Of a stretch of 64,000 nt of DNA, positions 34,373 to 47,376 are shown piece after piece; the first letter of the stretch is position 1; each line of letters starts with the position of its first letter. The position numbers and the translations under genes were made by a program. The notes below the pieces were generated by a model that saw nothing but the letters and a program-made list of their open reading frames with translations, did no database searches and was not told the origin of the DNA. Source of the stretch: Pholiota molesta (Eukaryota > Basidiomycota > Agaricomycetes > Agaricales > Strophariaceae); NCBI GenBank assembly GCA_014925825.1, contig JACGCK010000168.1, positions 1 through 64,000 of the forward strand. Direction: 5' to 3'.

Positions 34373-35891
34373 GGTGTTCGAGCATAGCCTCGGTCGCGCT
34401 TCTGCTTTCATTTGCGAGCCTATTCATCGGGACTGCCCTGGCGGCGACGGATGACAAGACACGGCTAGGGAATAGTACTATTGATAGGGTGCGTCTTGTT
34501 GGCTCTGTGGACGCCCGAGGCACGGTGGACTGACTGGATGCATAGACGTTGCAACTTCGCACACATTCAATATACGCTCCGTACATCGACCAGGATCTGC
34601 AGAATAGGTGCGAGGCGTTCTAAGCTGCTCTTTGGTTGGTGCTAAAGGTGACTCTGCTGATGCAGGTGGTGGGATTTTGGTGCTGATGCATACGTCGTAT
34701 GTCCTATTCCAATCAATATCCGCAACTACTCATCGACTTGCACAGAACACGAACAAGTACATCCGACTCACAAGAAATCGACCATCCCAAATGGTTTGTA
34801 CATTGTGTTGCTTTTCTTCATTTTATTTCCATTGACACTCGTCCTCAGGGATGGCTATGGTCCCGACTCGCACTCACTGCCTCCAACTTCGTCATCGAAG
34901 TCGAGTTCAAAGTCTCCGGCGACCCATCCCACCTGTATGGCGATGGTCTCGCGATGTGGCTAACAAAGGACCGAGCAGCTGAAGGTCCAGTATTTGGCAG
35001 CAAAGGTGCGTGATGACCCTCCTTCATTCGTATGTATCTGCCTGACACTTTCCCCGTAGACCAATTCACTGGACTTGGTATCTTCCTTGATACATATGCA
35101 AACGAAAAACACACATATTCCTTCCCTCGCATTGTGGGTATCCTCGGCGATGGTAAGATGAAATACGACTTTGGCCGTGACGGCGAGGGCCAAGAACTCG
35201 GGTCTTGCTCGGTATGTGTCTCCTGGATTATTCTACAAGGCGTTGACTCATTATCTGCTTAGGCCAACTTCCGACGAACAAACGTGGCCACGAAGCTGAA
35301 AGTGACCTACGTGAAAGACACTTTCCTCGATGTGGGTCTCAATCTGCTATGCAAATACGTTGGATCTAATTTTATTTATTTAGGTCAAGATCCAATATAA
35401 GGCATGGGACGACTGGACAGACTGCTTCCACGTCGAGAAAGTAGCTCTGCCCACTAACCCCTTCCTCGGCTTCTCAGCCATGACGGGCGATGTCTCCGAC
35501 GCACATGAGTACGCACCCTTCTCCTTGATTCAATCCATTTGCTAATCAATGTCCTTCACACAGCATCATCTCCGTTAACTCTTACTCCGCCATCCTCTCG
35601 CAGCCCGAAAGCGCGCCAAACAAGCACAAGAAGACCTCCATCTTCGCGTCTGCGCACCCCGACGCCGCACCCGGCGCCGGGACCTGGCTCGGCCTCCTCT
35701 TCAAGCTCATCCTCCTCGGCGGTGTCGTCGCTGGAGGGTATTATGGGTGGCAGGAGTATCAGCGGCGGCAGCGGTACGGTGGATTCGGAGGTGGCATGGG
35801 CGGAGGAGGCATGGGCGGTGGCAGCGGGTATGGGATGCGCAGTGCAGGTGTTGGAGGCGGGTTTGGAGATTATGGCGGCAAGCGGTATTAG
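34373..35891 (+). CDS. L-type lectin cargo receptor (VIP36/LMAN2-like)
   Basis: ER-Golgi transmembrane lectin that binds high-mannose glycoproteins. ATG 34373 starts a signal peptide (SVALLLSFASLFIGTALA). The legume-lectin-like domain follows: YIRLTRNRPSQM, GWLWSRLALTASNFVIEVEF, the Asp-rich ligand loop DGLAMWLTKDRAAEGPVFGS, GLGIFLDTYANEKHTYSFPR (Ca2+ Asp/Asn) and FGFSAMTGDVSDAHDI-like strands (FLGFSAMTGDVSDAHDIISV). Then a stalk, a TM segment (WLGLLFKLILLGGVVAGGYY) and a cytosolic tail. About seven short introns. Odd: the tail is unusually long and Gly/Met-rich (GGFGGGMGGGGMGGGSGYGM...) and ends in GKRY, close to the KRFY-type trafficking signal of VIP36. Confidence 0.9.
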
Positions 35892-36420
35892 GTCCTGTCG
35901 AAGTTGAGAGCTACCTATCAGTGTTCGCGTTAATTAGCTAGCTTAGCATAGCTGTATTGATTGGATGGAGGCGTTGTATATGGTGGAATGTTATTTATCT
36001 ATTATCCGCGCGCACATGTTTTATTTTCTTTCTATCTATCTTTCTTGTTGACTCCAGAGTGAAGATAGCGATCTGGTCATTATTAAGCGCCTGTGTTTGC
36101 AATTCAATCATCAGTGACTTGGTCGATTATTTGGTGTGGCCAAACAAAGCGTATCAGGAGCCAAAAAATAATGCTGTACGAAACGAAGGTTTCTCCTCAA
36201 CACCCAACGCGTCCGCCATAACTGGCTTCGCACACCCTCTCCACCGCATTTCCACTCTCTCTAGCTTCCGTTTTATCCAAGAACCGTCCCGAACTGTCCA
36301 GAATCTCGCAAGATCGAGCCACGTCGACCCGTTGCATACCCACGCGAAACGAAACACGCTTCTATGTGCGCTGACGCTGCCCGCCAACGTCCGTAATCCG
36401 TCGTATCCGGCCTATACAAG
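35892..36420. other. Intergenic upstream of SWR1
   Basis: 529 bp; 3' UTR of the lectin gene followed by the SWR1 promoter. Open frames here cross the SWR1 start and look incidental. Confidence 0.5.
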
Positions 36421-39400
36421 ATGTCTACGAACGGCATGAATGACTTCGCCTCCGAGGACGCCGGCGTGGGCGCTGGTAATCGTGCAACATCGACCGCGAG
36501 GAGAAACTTGAATGGGACGCGTGTGGTGATGAGGGCGAGGTCTGCTGCTGGATTGCATGCGGCCGGGGGGAGTGTGCATGGAGGGCTGGCGCCTGTGGAG
36601 GTCACTGCGGAGATGGTGCAAGCTGCCCGTGTCGCATTGCTCGTTGAAAAGCAACGTAGCTTGGAGGATACCGTTGACAGGCATGATGACAAGGTGCGTC
36701 GCCGTCTCGACGTATTCTTTCGCGTTCAGACTTGACGATTTAATGCGGTTTCTAGGTTAGGGAGTTGTTTCATATGGAGAATTTTAGAAACATGCTTCTA
36801 TACGACCCCAAGGTGCGCGAAGCTGTTGAACTGCTTAAGAACATGAGCTGACCACCAAAATAGACGGCCAAAGAAGATAACACAGCTGTGTTCCGAGAGG
36901 TTTGCTATCCTATCCTTTCATGTCATAAAGCATCCCATATTAATAAAGATACTAGTATAAAGCCACATACGACCTTGTCGAAAATGCAGCACCCGTTGCA
37001 GGCCCATCTCGACAAACCCGTGGAAGAGCCAACGAACGCCGTCAAGTCCTCAAAAGCGCTGCTATATCCGCTCCTGTCCCGTCATTACCCGCTAAACGGA
37101 AACCCAAAAACAAAAAAGCAGACAATACCGACCTAGAAAATATCCTCATTAGCGCTGCTCGAAGCTATAAAGGCAAAGGCAAACAAAAGGAAGTGGTTCC
37201 AGAGACAGAACCTCTTGCGCCCGCCGTGGCGGAGCAATCTTTCACGGATTTGGAATCAATATCTGCTCCAGCTCCAGCTCATGAAGAATCGGCATCGATT
37301 ACCATAGTACGGCGAAAATCTGACAAACAATCGCATGTCCTATCCCCTCTAACGCCACGGGTCCTGCCTGAGAGTGCACCACCCGCCCCAATTGCAGAAC
37401 AACTTCCCCACGATTCGATATCGACTCACCGAATACCAGAGCGGAGGACGAAAGGAAATACACGCACACCCAATTCAAAAAGGCCTGCGCCCGTCTCTGT
37501 AGACTCACTCGAGCTAGCAGAAAAGCTCGACTCTGGTGTTGCAACCGATGCCGCAGACGAGCCATCATTTGTGTGTCCTCCGATGGCAGTGGACCCGCAA
37601 CCGCCACAGATCGCGCAAACATCATTGGAGCCGTTAGCACTACGAGATGGTTTGATCTCTACTGGTCTGAATAGGCGGAGTGGACGTTTGAGAGAACCAC
37701 CGCCTGCTAAGCCGCCACCAAAATCGCCTGTTAAGCATAAGGTAAGTTTAATTTCAATGCATAAATCCTCTCCTTGCTCGATCTTAACGTTTGATATTAC
37801 TCAGGTTCGACCGTCCTTATCCGAAATACAACCACCACCATTACTTTCTCCTCCAGCGGTGTCAGCGCCGCCTGAATCGCCTGTCAAATTCAGCATTAAG
37901 CGGATCAAACTAATCGTCCGTCGCCCACCACCGACGCTCACAGACCCCCGCCAACGGCCCCCTCCGCCCAAATTCAACCACTCCCTTCCCGACTTCCTGC
38001 ACTCCTACATCTCGCTCGACGAGCAACAGCCCGACGCCGATGCCGAAAAGCTCGCGAAGGAAGCCAAGGCCGAGGCCGCCATCCGCGAGCGCGTGCAGCG
38101 CTTCCACGACGACGGCCGGTTCATCCCCGGCACGGACGCGCTCTTCGGGACGACGCCGTCCGACGTGCCGTATGTCCCCCCGACGCGCACGACGCGCGAT
38201 ATCTGGGACGACGTGGTGGAGGCGGCCGTCGCGCAGGCGAAGGCGCGGCCGAAGAAGTCGGTGGGCAGGGTGGTCGCGGCGCAGATTGCGGGGAAGGTGC
38301 AGGCGCACTTTGGGGCGAAGGAGTCGAAGAAGACGAAGGCGGGCCATGCGGAGGAACGCCGCTTGCGGAATTTGGCGAAGAGTACGATGAAGTTGGTTAT
38401 TGCGGAGTGGAAGAAGGCAGTTTATGTGCGTGTTTCATTTCAATTTTTCTCGGTTGGAGGGGGAAATACTGACTTGATTGATGTATTATGTGTAGCATAT
38501 CCGCGAGAAACAACGGTTAGAACTCGAGGCGGAGGAGAGGAGGCTTGGGCGCGCACATCTTGCTTCTATCTTGGACCAGTCAGGTCAGATCTTGGAGACG
38601 CAGCAGGGTGATTTGTCACGCGGTGATTTGTACGGTTCACGGAGTCGCTCTGGGAGTATTGGAGACCTCGGAGATGAAGAGGACGAGGAGGATGAGGATG
38701 AGGATGAGGATGAAGAAGAGGGAGATGATGGCGAGGAGGACGACAACGAAGATGGAGATCTCGAGCACCAGTCTTCAATGAGCGTTCGTTCCGGCACAGA
38801 GGACGTTGAAGATGACGGAGATGGTCAAGATGATGACGAAGGCGAAGGCACCTCTCTTTTACTCTTTGACAATATTCCGACGCACACATCTACTTTGCCC
38901 ACTACACCGTCTGGAACGTCAGGAACATCAGCCAGCACGCCAGCCGAGCTACAGGAAAACGAAGTCCCCGAGGCATCGACGTCCCAGTTGTTGAATGGCA
39001 AAGGTAGCAGCGCCCTTGATGCCATTATGATGTATGCGGACTCGGATTCGGAGACGGATCTGGGAGATCTTCTCCAAGCCGAATCTTCACCTGTAAAGCC
39101 TCCTGCGACGGCTCGTGTAACCGATACTCAAGACGGTGCTAGAATGGAGGATGTCCAGTTGCCCTTGGCTGTTCCGCTCAACATCACAGACCAAGACGAG
39201 GACCTTGTACAAGTAGGTCCGATGGACGATACCCGAAGGTCTATATCACCCTCTACACTTGCGAATGCCGATAAAGATGCCTCTCGATCGCGTACACGTT
39301 CTCATTCCCGTGAAGTTCGATTCCATTCGCCAAATACGGAGGAGAATCAGCCCGGAGTGGATTTCGCTGGAGATGGCCTCGATCTCGACGGCGACCAAAG

Positions 39401-42396
39401 TCGAGTAGACGATGAAAATGGCTCAGAGTCGTTCGATGTGCCCATGGAATCTGTGGCTGATCAAGAGGAGGCAGAGAGACGCACAGACGAAGATGGCGAT
39501 GCAGAGAAGGAAATCCAACAAGTGGAGGAAAACGAGGCGCAGGAGGCTGAGCCGGAGGAAGAGAAAGAGAAAGATGAGGCAGACGCTGCGGAGGATGTCG
39601 ATCTTGAAGCACAAATTCCTGAATACCTCAAACCATACGCTGTTGCACCTGTAGAATGGGATCCCGATACCAAAGTAACACCCCCACTGTTACTGCGAGG
39701 CGTGTTGCGTCCATATCAGCAATCCGGTTTGGAGTGGCTAGCGAGCTTGCATGTCAATAAGCTTAACGGCATCCTGGCTGATGAGATGGGGCTAGGGTAC
39801 GTCTTTCAACGTCTGCATATAGCCATCGATCTGATTTATGTTATGTAGGAAAACGATTCAGACGATTTCTCTCCTGGCGCATCTTGCTTGTGACCGCGGC
39901 ATATGGGGTCCACACCTAATCGTAAGCGTCTTTTTTCTGCTACTTTGGAAGTTTTGAAGACTCAAGAGAGGATTAGATTGTTCCGACGAGTGTGCTTTTG
40001 AATTGGGAAATGGAGTTCAAAAAGTTTTTGCCAGGCTTTAGGGTGCTGAGTTACCATGGCTCGACCAAACGACGTAAGGAGCTACGGCAAGGTTGGAACG
40101 ACAAGCACCATTTCAACGTCTGCATCACGTCATACACTCTGGCCAGCAGAGATGCCCATATCTTCAAGCGGAAGGCTTGGTATTATATGATCCTCGACGA
40201 GGCGCATATGATCAAGAACTTCAAATCGCAACGATGGAATATTCTTCTTATGTTCAGATCCTACCGACGCCTACTCTTGACTGGCACGCCTCTGCAGAAC
40301 AACCTGACTGAACTTTGGGCGCTTCTCCAGTTTTTGATGTCAGGTGCCAATTTCGCCAATCTCAAGGAGTTCGGCGAATGGTTTTCTAGTAAGCACACTT
40401 TCGAATTCCTTGCAGCGTAATGTTGAATGTCTTTTTCTAGATCCCCTGGAGAAGGCAATTGAAATGGGCAACGCTTTCGATGACGCTACGATGCAAACAG
40501 TCTCTAAACTTCACACTGTCTTGCGACCATATCTGCTCCGTCGCCTCAAACGTGACGTCGAGAAGGAGCTTCCCAGCAAGTTCGAGCACCTCACTCTATG
40601 TCCTCTTTCCAAGAGGCAGCGTTTTCTATACGACGAGTTCATGTCGCGGGCGCAAACTCGGGACGCCTTGGAGTCGGGTGTCTACCAGAAGATCGCCAAT
40701 ATCTTGATGCAGTTGCGCAAAGTCTGCAATCACCCAGATCTCTTCGAAGTCCGCCCAATCGTCACTTCCTTCGCTATGACTCGCTCGGCTATCGCGGATT
40801 ATGAGATCAAGGAACTGCTTGTCCGAAGGCGATTGTTGGGCGACGAAGATGACTACGTCGACCTAGATGTTGTCGGTCTAAAATTTATTGATCGACAAAA
40901 CGTCTCGTTGCTCAGTGCTGTAGAAACTCGCCGGCTGGACGCAACGTCCTCATTCTCTCATTTCTCTGAAGCTACGGGCGAGCCTCCGCCTAAAGATACC
41001 CGTACCATGGCTGGCTATCTCAAATATTCCGCATACATGAAACGAGCGAGCCTTGCCGCTCGTCGATCGCACATGGGCTACCTCAACAAACTTCGCTGCT
41101 CTCAGATCCCTATCTTCAGTGAGGAATGCCTCTCTGTTGTCAGGCGGATGGCCACCTCCATCCTTCCCTTCTCTAACATCGACCTTCGGTGTAATTACTT
41201 GGAACGTGTGGACCACATCAACCAAGCGGTCAAATCATACGAAAGACGAGCACAGGACATGGCCCCTCTAATCGACCGCTTTGCCTTTGTCACTCCCCCT
41301 GTGATTGCTTTGGGTATGCCCCGAATTGCTCTCGCTGGGTATGAGGACACAATCATGCAACAGCCTTTGGACTTTGATGCAGTTCTTCATCGTGCCTCCG
41401 TCAAGCTGCAAATTGCGTTCCCTGATCCATCCCTCCTACAGTGGGACTGCGGAAAATTGCAGAAGCTAGCAGAGCTACTTCGCGAGAAGAAGGCAGGCGG
41501 GCATCGAATCCTCATCTTCACGCAGATGACCCGCATCCTCGACATCCTTGAGATCTTTCTCAATTTCCACGGGTATTTATACCTGCGTCTTGATGGAGCC
41601 ACGAAAATCGAGGATCGACAGTACATAACGGAACGCTTCAACGCCGACCCTAGGATCTTCTGCTTCATTGCTTCGTCGCGATCCGGTGGAGTTGGCATCA
41701 AGTATGGCGTCTATCTGATTGATCCGACCGACCTTCACTGAATTCTCTTTCTAGCTTGACTGGAGCAGATACAGTGGTCTTTTACGACAGTGACTTCAAT
41801 CCGCAGATGGATAGGCAGTGCGAGGATCGGTAAGTCTCTTATCAGCGTATCGATGTCAATTGAATATCACAGGCTAAAATTTCATGGCATATAGGGCACA
41901 TCGCATTGGTCAAATTCGCGATGTACACATCTACCGATTCGTCTCAGAACACACCGTCGAGGAAGCGATGCTCCGCAAAGCCAACCAAAAGCGCTCTCTC
42001 GACGAGCTCGTCATTCAAAAAGGCGAATTCGACTGGCGATCTCTGTTCAGCGAGGATGAAACTGCCTTGACGAAAGCGTTGGGCGACTACGAGGACGCTG
42101 AGGACCGACACGCTGCCGCAGTCGCTGCACGAGAGGAATTCTCACTCGTAGGCCAGGATGAGGCTGATTTCGAGGACACGGAAGCTGCTGCTGTTGCGAG
42201 CAGCGGCAGGCGTGCGACTTCTACGCCTGTTGACGCGGAGATGGCGTTTGATAATCTCCCTGATGTCGAGATGGGTGGCATTGATGGCGAGGACGGCGAG
42301 GAAGAGGACGAGGATGAACAGGGCGGATCCGTGGTGGAATACATGCTCAAATTCATCGAGGAGGACTACGAGTATTTCCGTGAATGGCGACTATAA
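36421..42396 (+). CDS. SWR1: SWR1-type chromatin-remodelling ATPase (INO80/SWR1 subfamily)
   Basis: Catalytic subunit expected to exchange H2A for H2A.Z. ATG 36421 to stop 42396 with about eleven introns. Order: N-terminal disordered part; HSA domain at about 38170-38580 ([38 protein letters not shown]) for actin/Arp binding; a highly acidic stretch at about 38676-38850; then the Snf2 ATPase: [20 protein letters not shown], Walker A DEMGLG/KTIQT split by an intron at 39798, DEAH box [33 protein letters not shown] long insertion between the lobes, typical of INO80/SWR1, precedes the helicase-C part ([61 protein letters not shown]). The C-terminus is acidic ([20 protein letters not shown]). Intact throughout. 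Confidence 0.94.
38676..38770 (+). repeat. GAGGAT-type low-complexity run inside SWR1
   Basis: Imperfect trinucleotide/hexanucleotide repeat of gaggatgaggat units encoding an uninterrupted Glu/Asp tract ([20 protein letters not shown]). Acidic tracts here suit histone binding; the repeat is a likely site of length variation between strains. Confidence 0.75.
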
Positions 42397-42814
42397 TCAT
42401 CTATATGTGCATTTTGGCATTTTATCACACTCTTTATTGATTGGACTTGGCTTTGATTCATTTGTTGTACATACAATGCACGCGCGTTTTTGTAATTTAC
42501 GACGATACTTACTAATAATACCAGTATACTTCCCTACTCTATCATGTACGATATGGTTTATTCTATTCTTGAACCTGATGATGTGAAAAGAGCAGATTGT
42601 GTTGCATAATAGGCCCGGATTATGATTATTGAGTGATGGGCTTGCGAGTTTTGTTGGAACCCAAAGAAACGAGACGAATAAAGCAATGAAAGCAGCACAG
42701 CGATGGGAATGAACACTAAAAATAAACTATAAGCGAACATCAGTCATTTTATACCAGGATTGAAAGAAATATGCGTACATACACAATTGGACGCAATACA
42801 GATACAATCATTAA
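42397..42814. other. Convergent 3' regions
   Basis: 418 bp between SWR1 (plus) and the next minus-strand gene. AT-rich, no feature seen. Confidence 0.5.
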
Positions 42815-44149
42815 TCAAGAATCAAGTTTAGATTCCAGTGTCTTCATCAAATGCAAAAGCTTGGCCTCGTAGGGAGCGAACATTTTGTTAAATTCCGCCG
42901 CGGAGGTAGGTGGGGGATCTTCAGTTGTTGGGTTTGCTGCAGCATCGACGACACTCTGCGCAATAATATCTTGAAACTTCGGTGTGCGTTGAACAGGCGT
43001 GCGCGACTGTTTTCTATTATTGGTTTGCGATGCAATGTTCGTCGCGTTCATTTGTGATGGCAATGCATCAATTGGGGTCGTAGGAGATATAGTCGGAGTC
43101 ATAGGAGAGAAGGGCGGGGGCGAGCCACGACGTGCTTGCATCTGAGAAACTCTGAGCAAAGGAGGCTGTTTGTGAGACAGAATATCGGGCTGTGGAAGCG
43201 GACGACTCGGCGGTGACTGCTCCTGTTTCGTGTTTTCACGGTAATACGAGTGCGTCCCCGCATACGCAACGACCGGAGGTGTAAACGGGGACGCACCAGG
43301 CGATACCGTCTTAAGCACGGGCGAGGGCGAGGGCGTTATGGTGTTGGCGGGCGTCGGTAGACGATTGGCCTCTTGCATCCTCTGTTTTTTCAACTGAATT
43401 TGCATGTGCGTCACCCAGTCCACGACATCAGTATAGGTTGCACCTGTGGGCTTTACCATTGTCGCCCACAACCTGACTTTTTCAGGTGATGGTTCAAGTT
43501 CCATGCCGAGCAGGGCTGCCAGCTGCATTCGTACTGACTCGTTTAGAGAAGAAAAACCTGTTGTACGAATGGTAAGCATTTAATTATTCGAGTTGAATCT
43601 GAATCGACAACGCGGGTATAAATGTATGCATGTTTTATGCATTTTATAGTCACGTCTTCACCGCCGTGATTGAAGAGATACAGGTAGAAGAAACTTACGT
43701 GAAGGTGTTCCTTCATCGTGCGCTCGTGGGGCATTCAAGTGTGCTTTGAGCCAGGTTGTAAGGCTTGGGAGCGTGTAGTAATCACATCCTGGGATGCTCT
43801 GAGATTCGAAATTTTACTTTTCAGTCCACGACGTTCGCAAGAAAGAATTCCCGTTATTACCAGGATATTATCAAAACACTCACATGTAGTTTAGCCAGTA
43901 GACTCTTCCTCATCGCGAGATCTGGCTCTTGGCCTTGCCATTTCGCTGCATATTCTATGTGGTTGCAAGAAACATGTTGAGTTTACACTTTCGTGATAGC
44001 GATCATTGATTGCCGTTATTACCTTGCAGCAGGGCATAGCCGGCCTTTGGCAGAGTGCGTCTCGGCCGTTTCTTTGACTCTTGTGGTTGGCTAGACGGTC
44101 CTGCGACAGGAAATACTGTCGCTGTAGAAGATTGAGGAAGTTGAGACAT
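42815..44149 (-). CDS. Homeodomain-like, proline-rich protein
   Basis: Minus-strand gene, four exons from ATG 44149 (MSQLPQSSTATVFPV). The first three exons encode KKRPRRTLPKAGYALLQEYA, AKWQGQEPDLAMRKSLLAKL and SIPGCDYYTLPSLTTWLKAHLN, which resembles a divergent homeobox: basic arm, helix 1 with L..Y, helix 2 with R..LA.L, helix 3 with TWLKAHLN in place of the usual WFxNRR. The last exon (to 42815) has FSSLNESVRMQLAALLGMEL, a conserved-looking helical block, then a long Pro/Ser/Thr-rich region and a C-terminal helix (EFNKMFAPYEAKLLHLMKTL). A nuclear regulator is plausible. The Trp is kept but the Asn and Arg of canonical helix 3 are altered, so DNA binding is not assured. Confidence 0.55.
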
Positions 44150-45617
44150 ATTTCTGGTGTTGACTGGTATTGATTAACGAGTTGCGCGACGCGACTTTTG
44201 AAAGGGTAATAATTGTGAGCTTCTATGCCTGCCACCCGTGCACGCACAATCAAATTCGAAGCACTCTTCCTAGAAGACCACAAATAAAATTTCTCCGCCC
44301 CTCTTTCTGCTGCTTTAGAGGCGAAAAAAGGAGGAGGGGAAGAATGGATAAGAGCTGGTATAGCAACGCTGGCACCTGCTCCGCTTTTTATACTTTTGCA
44401 GGAGTGGCTCAATACTCCAAATTTGTTTCTAGCAACTTCTGTCTCAAAAAATTTATATTCAAATAGCGACCCTTATCGATGATCGTACGGAACCAAACAG
44501 CCCCTATATATATGTAATTTCCGCCACGCTTGCGATACGAAGTCTAATTTTTATCCAATTTGCAAGTAAAAAGCTGATTTATGAAGTGAATGCTCACACT
44601 GTGTGCTCTAAGTATGCTGCGCTGCAGTCAAACCTCAAATGCCAATGCTCTCAAACCCTTACTAAAACTTTGGCTAAAAGTGACCCTGCCAATCTGCCCC
44701 CATCTCTCAGGGATTCAGGGTCAAATTTGAAAAATGGAGAACAAGACAAAGATGTTGACTCACATGCTCCGCATTTCCAATCCTGCGTGAGAAATTTTAG
44801 GGAATATAGAAGGTCCCCATTGCAGGTGAATACCGTGGACCATGGTGAGTTTTGGGGTGCAGTTTTGAATGACAATGAATGAAACAGTTCAAAGACAATT
44901 AGCAATGTTGTCAAATGAGAATGTAAACACAGACAAACATAGCAGTTCTTCCGGTGTCAAACCATTCTTTCTTTATCTTCCTGCCACATGCTTGCAACAT
45001 TACTCTCAAGCTCCCGGCTGCTCCCCCGGTGAAGTTTGCAAAAATACCCAGGGCTCAAGCCTCAAGGAGTCAAGTCCTATTTACGGAAGTATCGTTTCGT
45101 AATTTCATCAAGATTGCCAACTACTTGGACAATCCAATACAAATCTCCCAAACACTGGCAGTCATTCGGACTCCAGGAGCACAAGATGGTTTCTTAAACA
45201 TCTCTGGCCGTTTGGGACGCGTAAACGGAGAGAGGTAACTTCTTTCAGTAGTCTCCGGGGCCCTCGATCACTCTTTAGTCAAGAGAACACAAAGAGAAAA
45301 CGTACAGTTGCCCGTCATCCGCACATCCGACGTACAAGGGCGAGAAAGCAAAGCCAGGGTATTATCGATCAAAACTCGTTCTTATCGATACTATGAACGT
45401 CTGTTCACTCAACCTCAAATTCAAACTCATCGCCAATGTTTGTGTTTGATACTCTGCTTTGACTCGACTAGTCCAGCTTAATTCCTAGAGCCTGACTATG
45501 TACGATGCATGCTGGCCGCTGGCTGTCCTTATTACTGGCATAAGGGGCAAATGACCTCGCCTCTTGCTCGCCTTCCGAGTCCCTGCGGTATACCCTTCGA
45601 TCCTGTCTTATCGAGTC
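44150..45617. other. Intergenic, no gene supported
   Basis: About 1.5 kb upstream of the homeodomain-like gene and of the decayed gene at 45618. Frames at 44170-44466, 44586-44882 and 44954-45238 show no domain, signal peptide or splice pattern. Confidence 0.45.
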
Positions 45618-46404
45618 ATGAGTGTTACAACATTGATGACCGTGACCCTATTATTCTTTGTTCTTCTGAATGGGCTCCTGGCGGCAACGCCCAAGACCGC
45701 CCAACCTGAATGGTACATAAACCAACACGTTTGCTAATGGATCAACTGCGACGACAACATTCAATGGTACGCGCATATTTCCAAATTTTGTCATTCAAAG
45801 AACCTTCCCATGTAATGGAGATATTTAGGAGTGCAATCATCTTCTGTACAATCTTCCAAAGACAACGTCAGCATATAGTATCAATCGATGGTGGATATTC
45901 GTCCAGACGGTCGGAAAGCCGTCTCCGCCTACGTCACCAGCACCTCCTGCTTTATCGACGACACTCCCTCTGCAGCATCAGGCAAATTGTCGTCTCTTGC
46001 AACAACTACAATAATTACTGCGCCTTGACTGCGCCTGTGGTTCATGTTCCGAGCGCGCCTGTCAGTCATTGGAGGGTGTCGTACTGTTGAGCATCATGAC
46101 TCATTTCATTCGGAAGCAAATGCAACGGAGATATCGAGCACGTTCCGCCGCTGAAGGTGTCCAACCGTTCGGTGAGTTCCTTGTCCAACTTATTACTCTT
46201 GCGCACTATGTCTGACTGTGCCGTTATCTCTCTGATCTGGCGCGGCCCTGTTCTAGTTCTCAGCCTGACATAGCAATGGTTGATTGGGCCTCCAGATGGC
46301 CTACCGGGAAGAGACAAGATCGAACAACGGCAAGGGTATTTCCTGGTAATCCCCGTCAGAGTAGCCGTATACTTGACCAGCCACCCCCGCGAGACGAAGA
46401 CTGA
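45618..46404 (+). pseudogene. Decayed single-pass membrane protein gene
   Basis: ATG 45618 encodes a good signal peptide (MSVTTLMTVTLLFFVLLNGL then LAATPKTAQPEW) but stops after 39 codons. Downstream, fragments in other frames read like an extracellular domain (FANGSTATTTFN; AIIFCTIFQ; HIVSIDGG), a truncated TM end (VVLLSIMTHF) followed by a basic cytosolic stretch (IRKQMQRRYRARSAAEGVQP) and a Pro-rich acidic end (SSRILDQPPPRDED-stop). This order (signal, Ser/Thr ectodomain, one TM, RKR stop-transfer, PPP..DE tail) is common for a mushroom membrane-protein family of unknown function. The pieces cannot be joined by in-phase introns that I could find, so I read it as decayed. Confidence 0.4.
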
Positions 46405-47376
46405 CGCAGATTGGATGCAGATTGAATAGTACCCCTAAAATAGTGCCGTTCATTAAAGTTAAACCTCTTCGCCTTGGGGACGTGTCATGAAGTTCGGCGT
46501 CATGGTCGGTGGATGCTGAAAGTTGACTCGGTTTTGCCGAGAATTATGGAGACGTGACCGTAAATGATAGAGCCGTTGTGCGTATAGAAGGCAGCTGAGA
46601 TATGGTCGAGAGCACAATAAAAGCGTCAATGGCAACGAATAATCTCCTGGTGTCACACTGCGATATTCCGTGAGCGCTTGAGCTTTGACGATGAGTCAAT
46701 CAATCACGAAGGAGTATTGACTTAGACTCAGTAGTAGAGTACAAGAATTACCGGGTATTACTTACCGGTTAGAAGCCATGCCGAAATACGCTTGATGTTT
46801 GAAGAAACACCTTCGAGGCTTCGCCCGACGGCACCCTTTACGACTTCTCGGTCTATAGTTCTGCACGGTGGCATCTATTGGAAATTGGGCATCAAGTTCT
46901 TGGAAACATCCATAATGCAGACAAAATGCAGATGCAGTTGACATACAGTTGTAAATGAATTGTTGCATGACAAGAGATCTAGATATTGAAGATGAGAGCG
47001 GCGGCGATATGCGGCTTATATTGATGCCTAGCCTTCATTCCCTTCCACCACCACTGGTCTCGTCTCTAGACGTTCTGAACACTGAAATGTGGTGCACGAG
47101 CGGAAGCCCGCTTTGGCCTCCCGCGGCCTGACACCGGTACAGTAATTAGCTGAATACGGACCACGATCGTATATATGTGCTCAATTCACATGATAACGGG
47201 TCCATTTCACCCATCGCTCGCTCGGGCGCGCGTGCTCTTATAACTGTTCCCCGCGTCATAGGCCTGCCTCCCTGTTTCTCCACATTTTAGGCTCTACGCA
47301 TTTCCAACACACTCAAGACGTCTCATCCCAACCCCGCCCCCGTACTGCTTTACTTGCCTCCGCGCGATCGTCCAAG
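46405..47376. other. Intergenic upstream of the mitochondrial carrier
   Basis: About 970 bp, no gene. The final 200 bases are C-rich (promoter-like, short 5' UTR) ahead of ATG 47377. Confidence 0.5.

Noticed and set aside
44586..45238. Two overlapping plus-strand frames of about 95 codons
   Set aside because: No domain, no signal peptide, no conserved splice layout.
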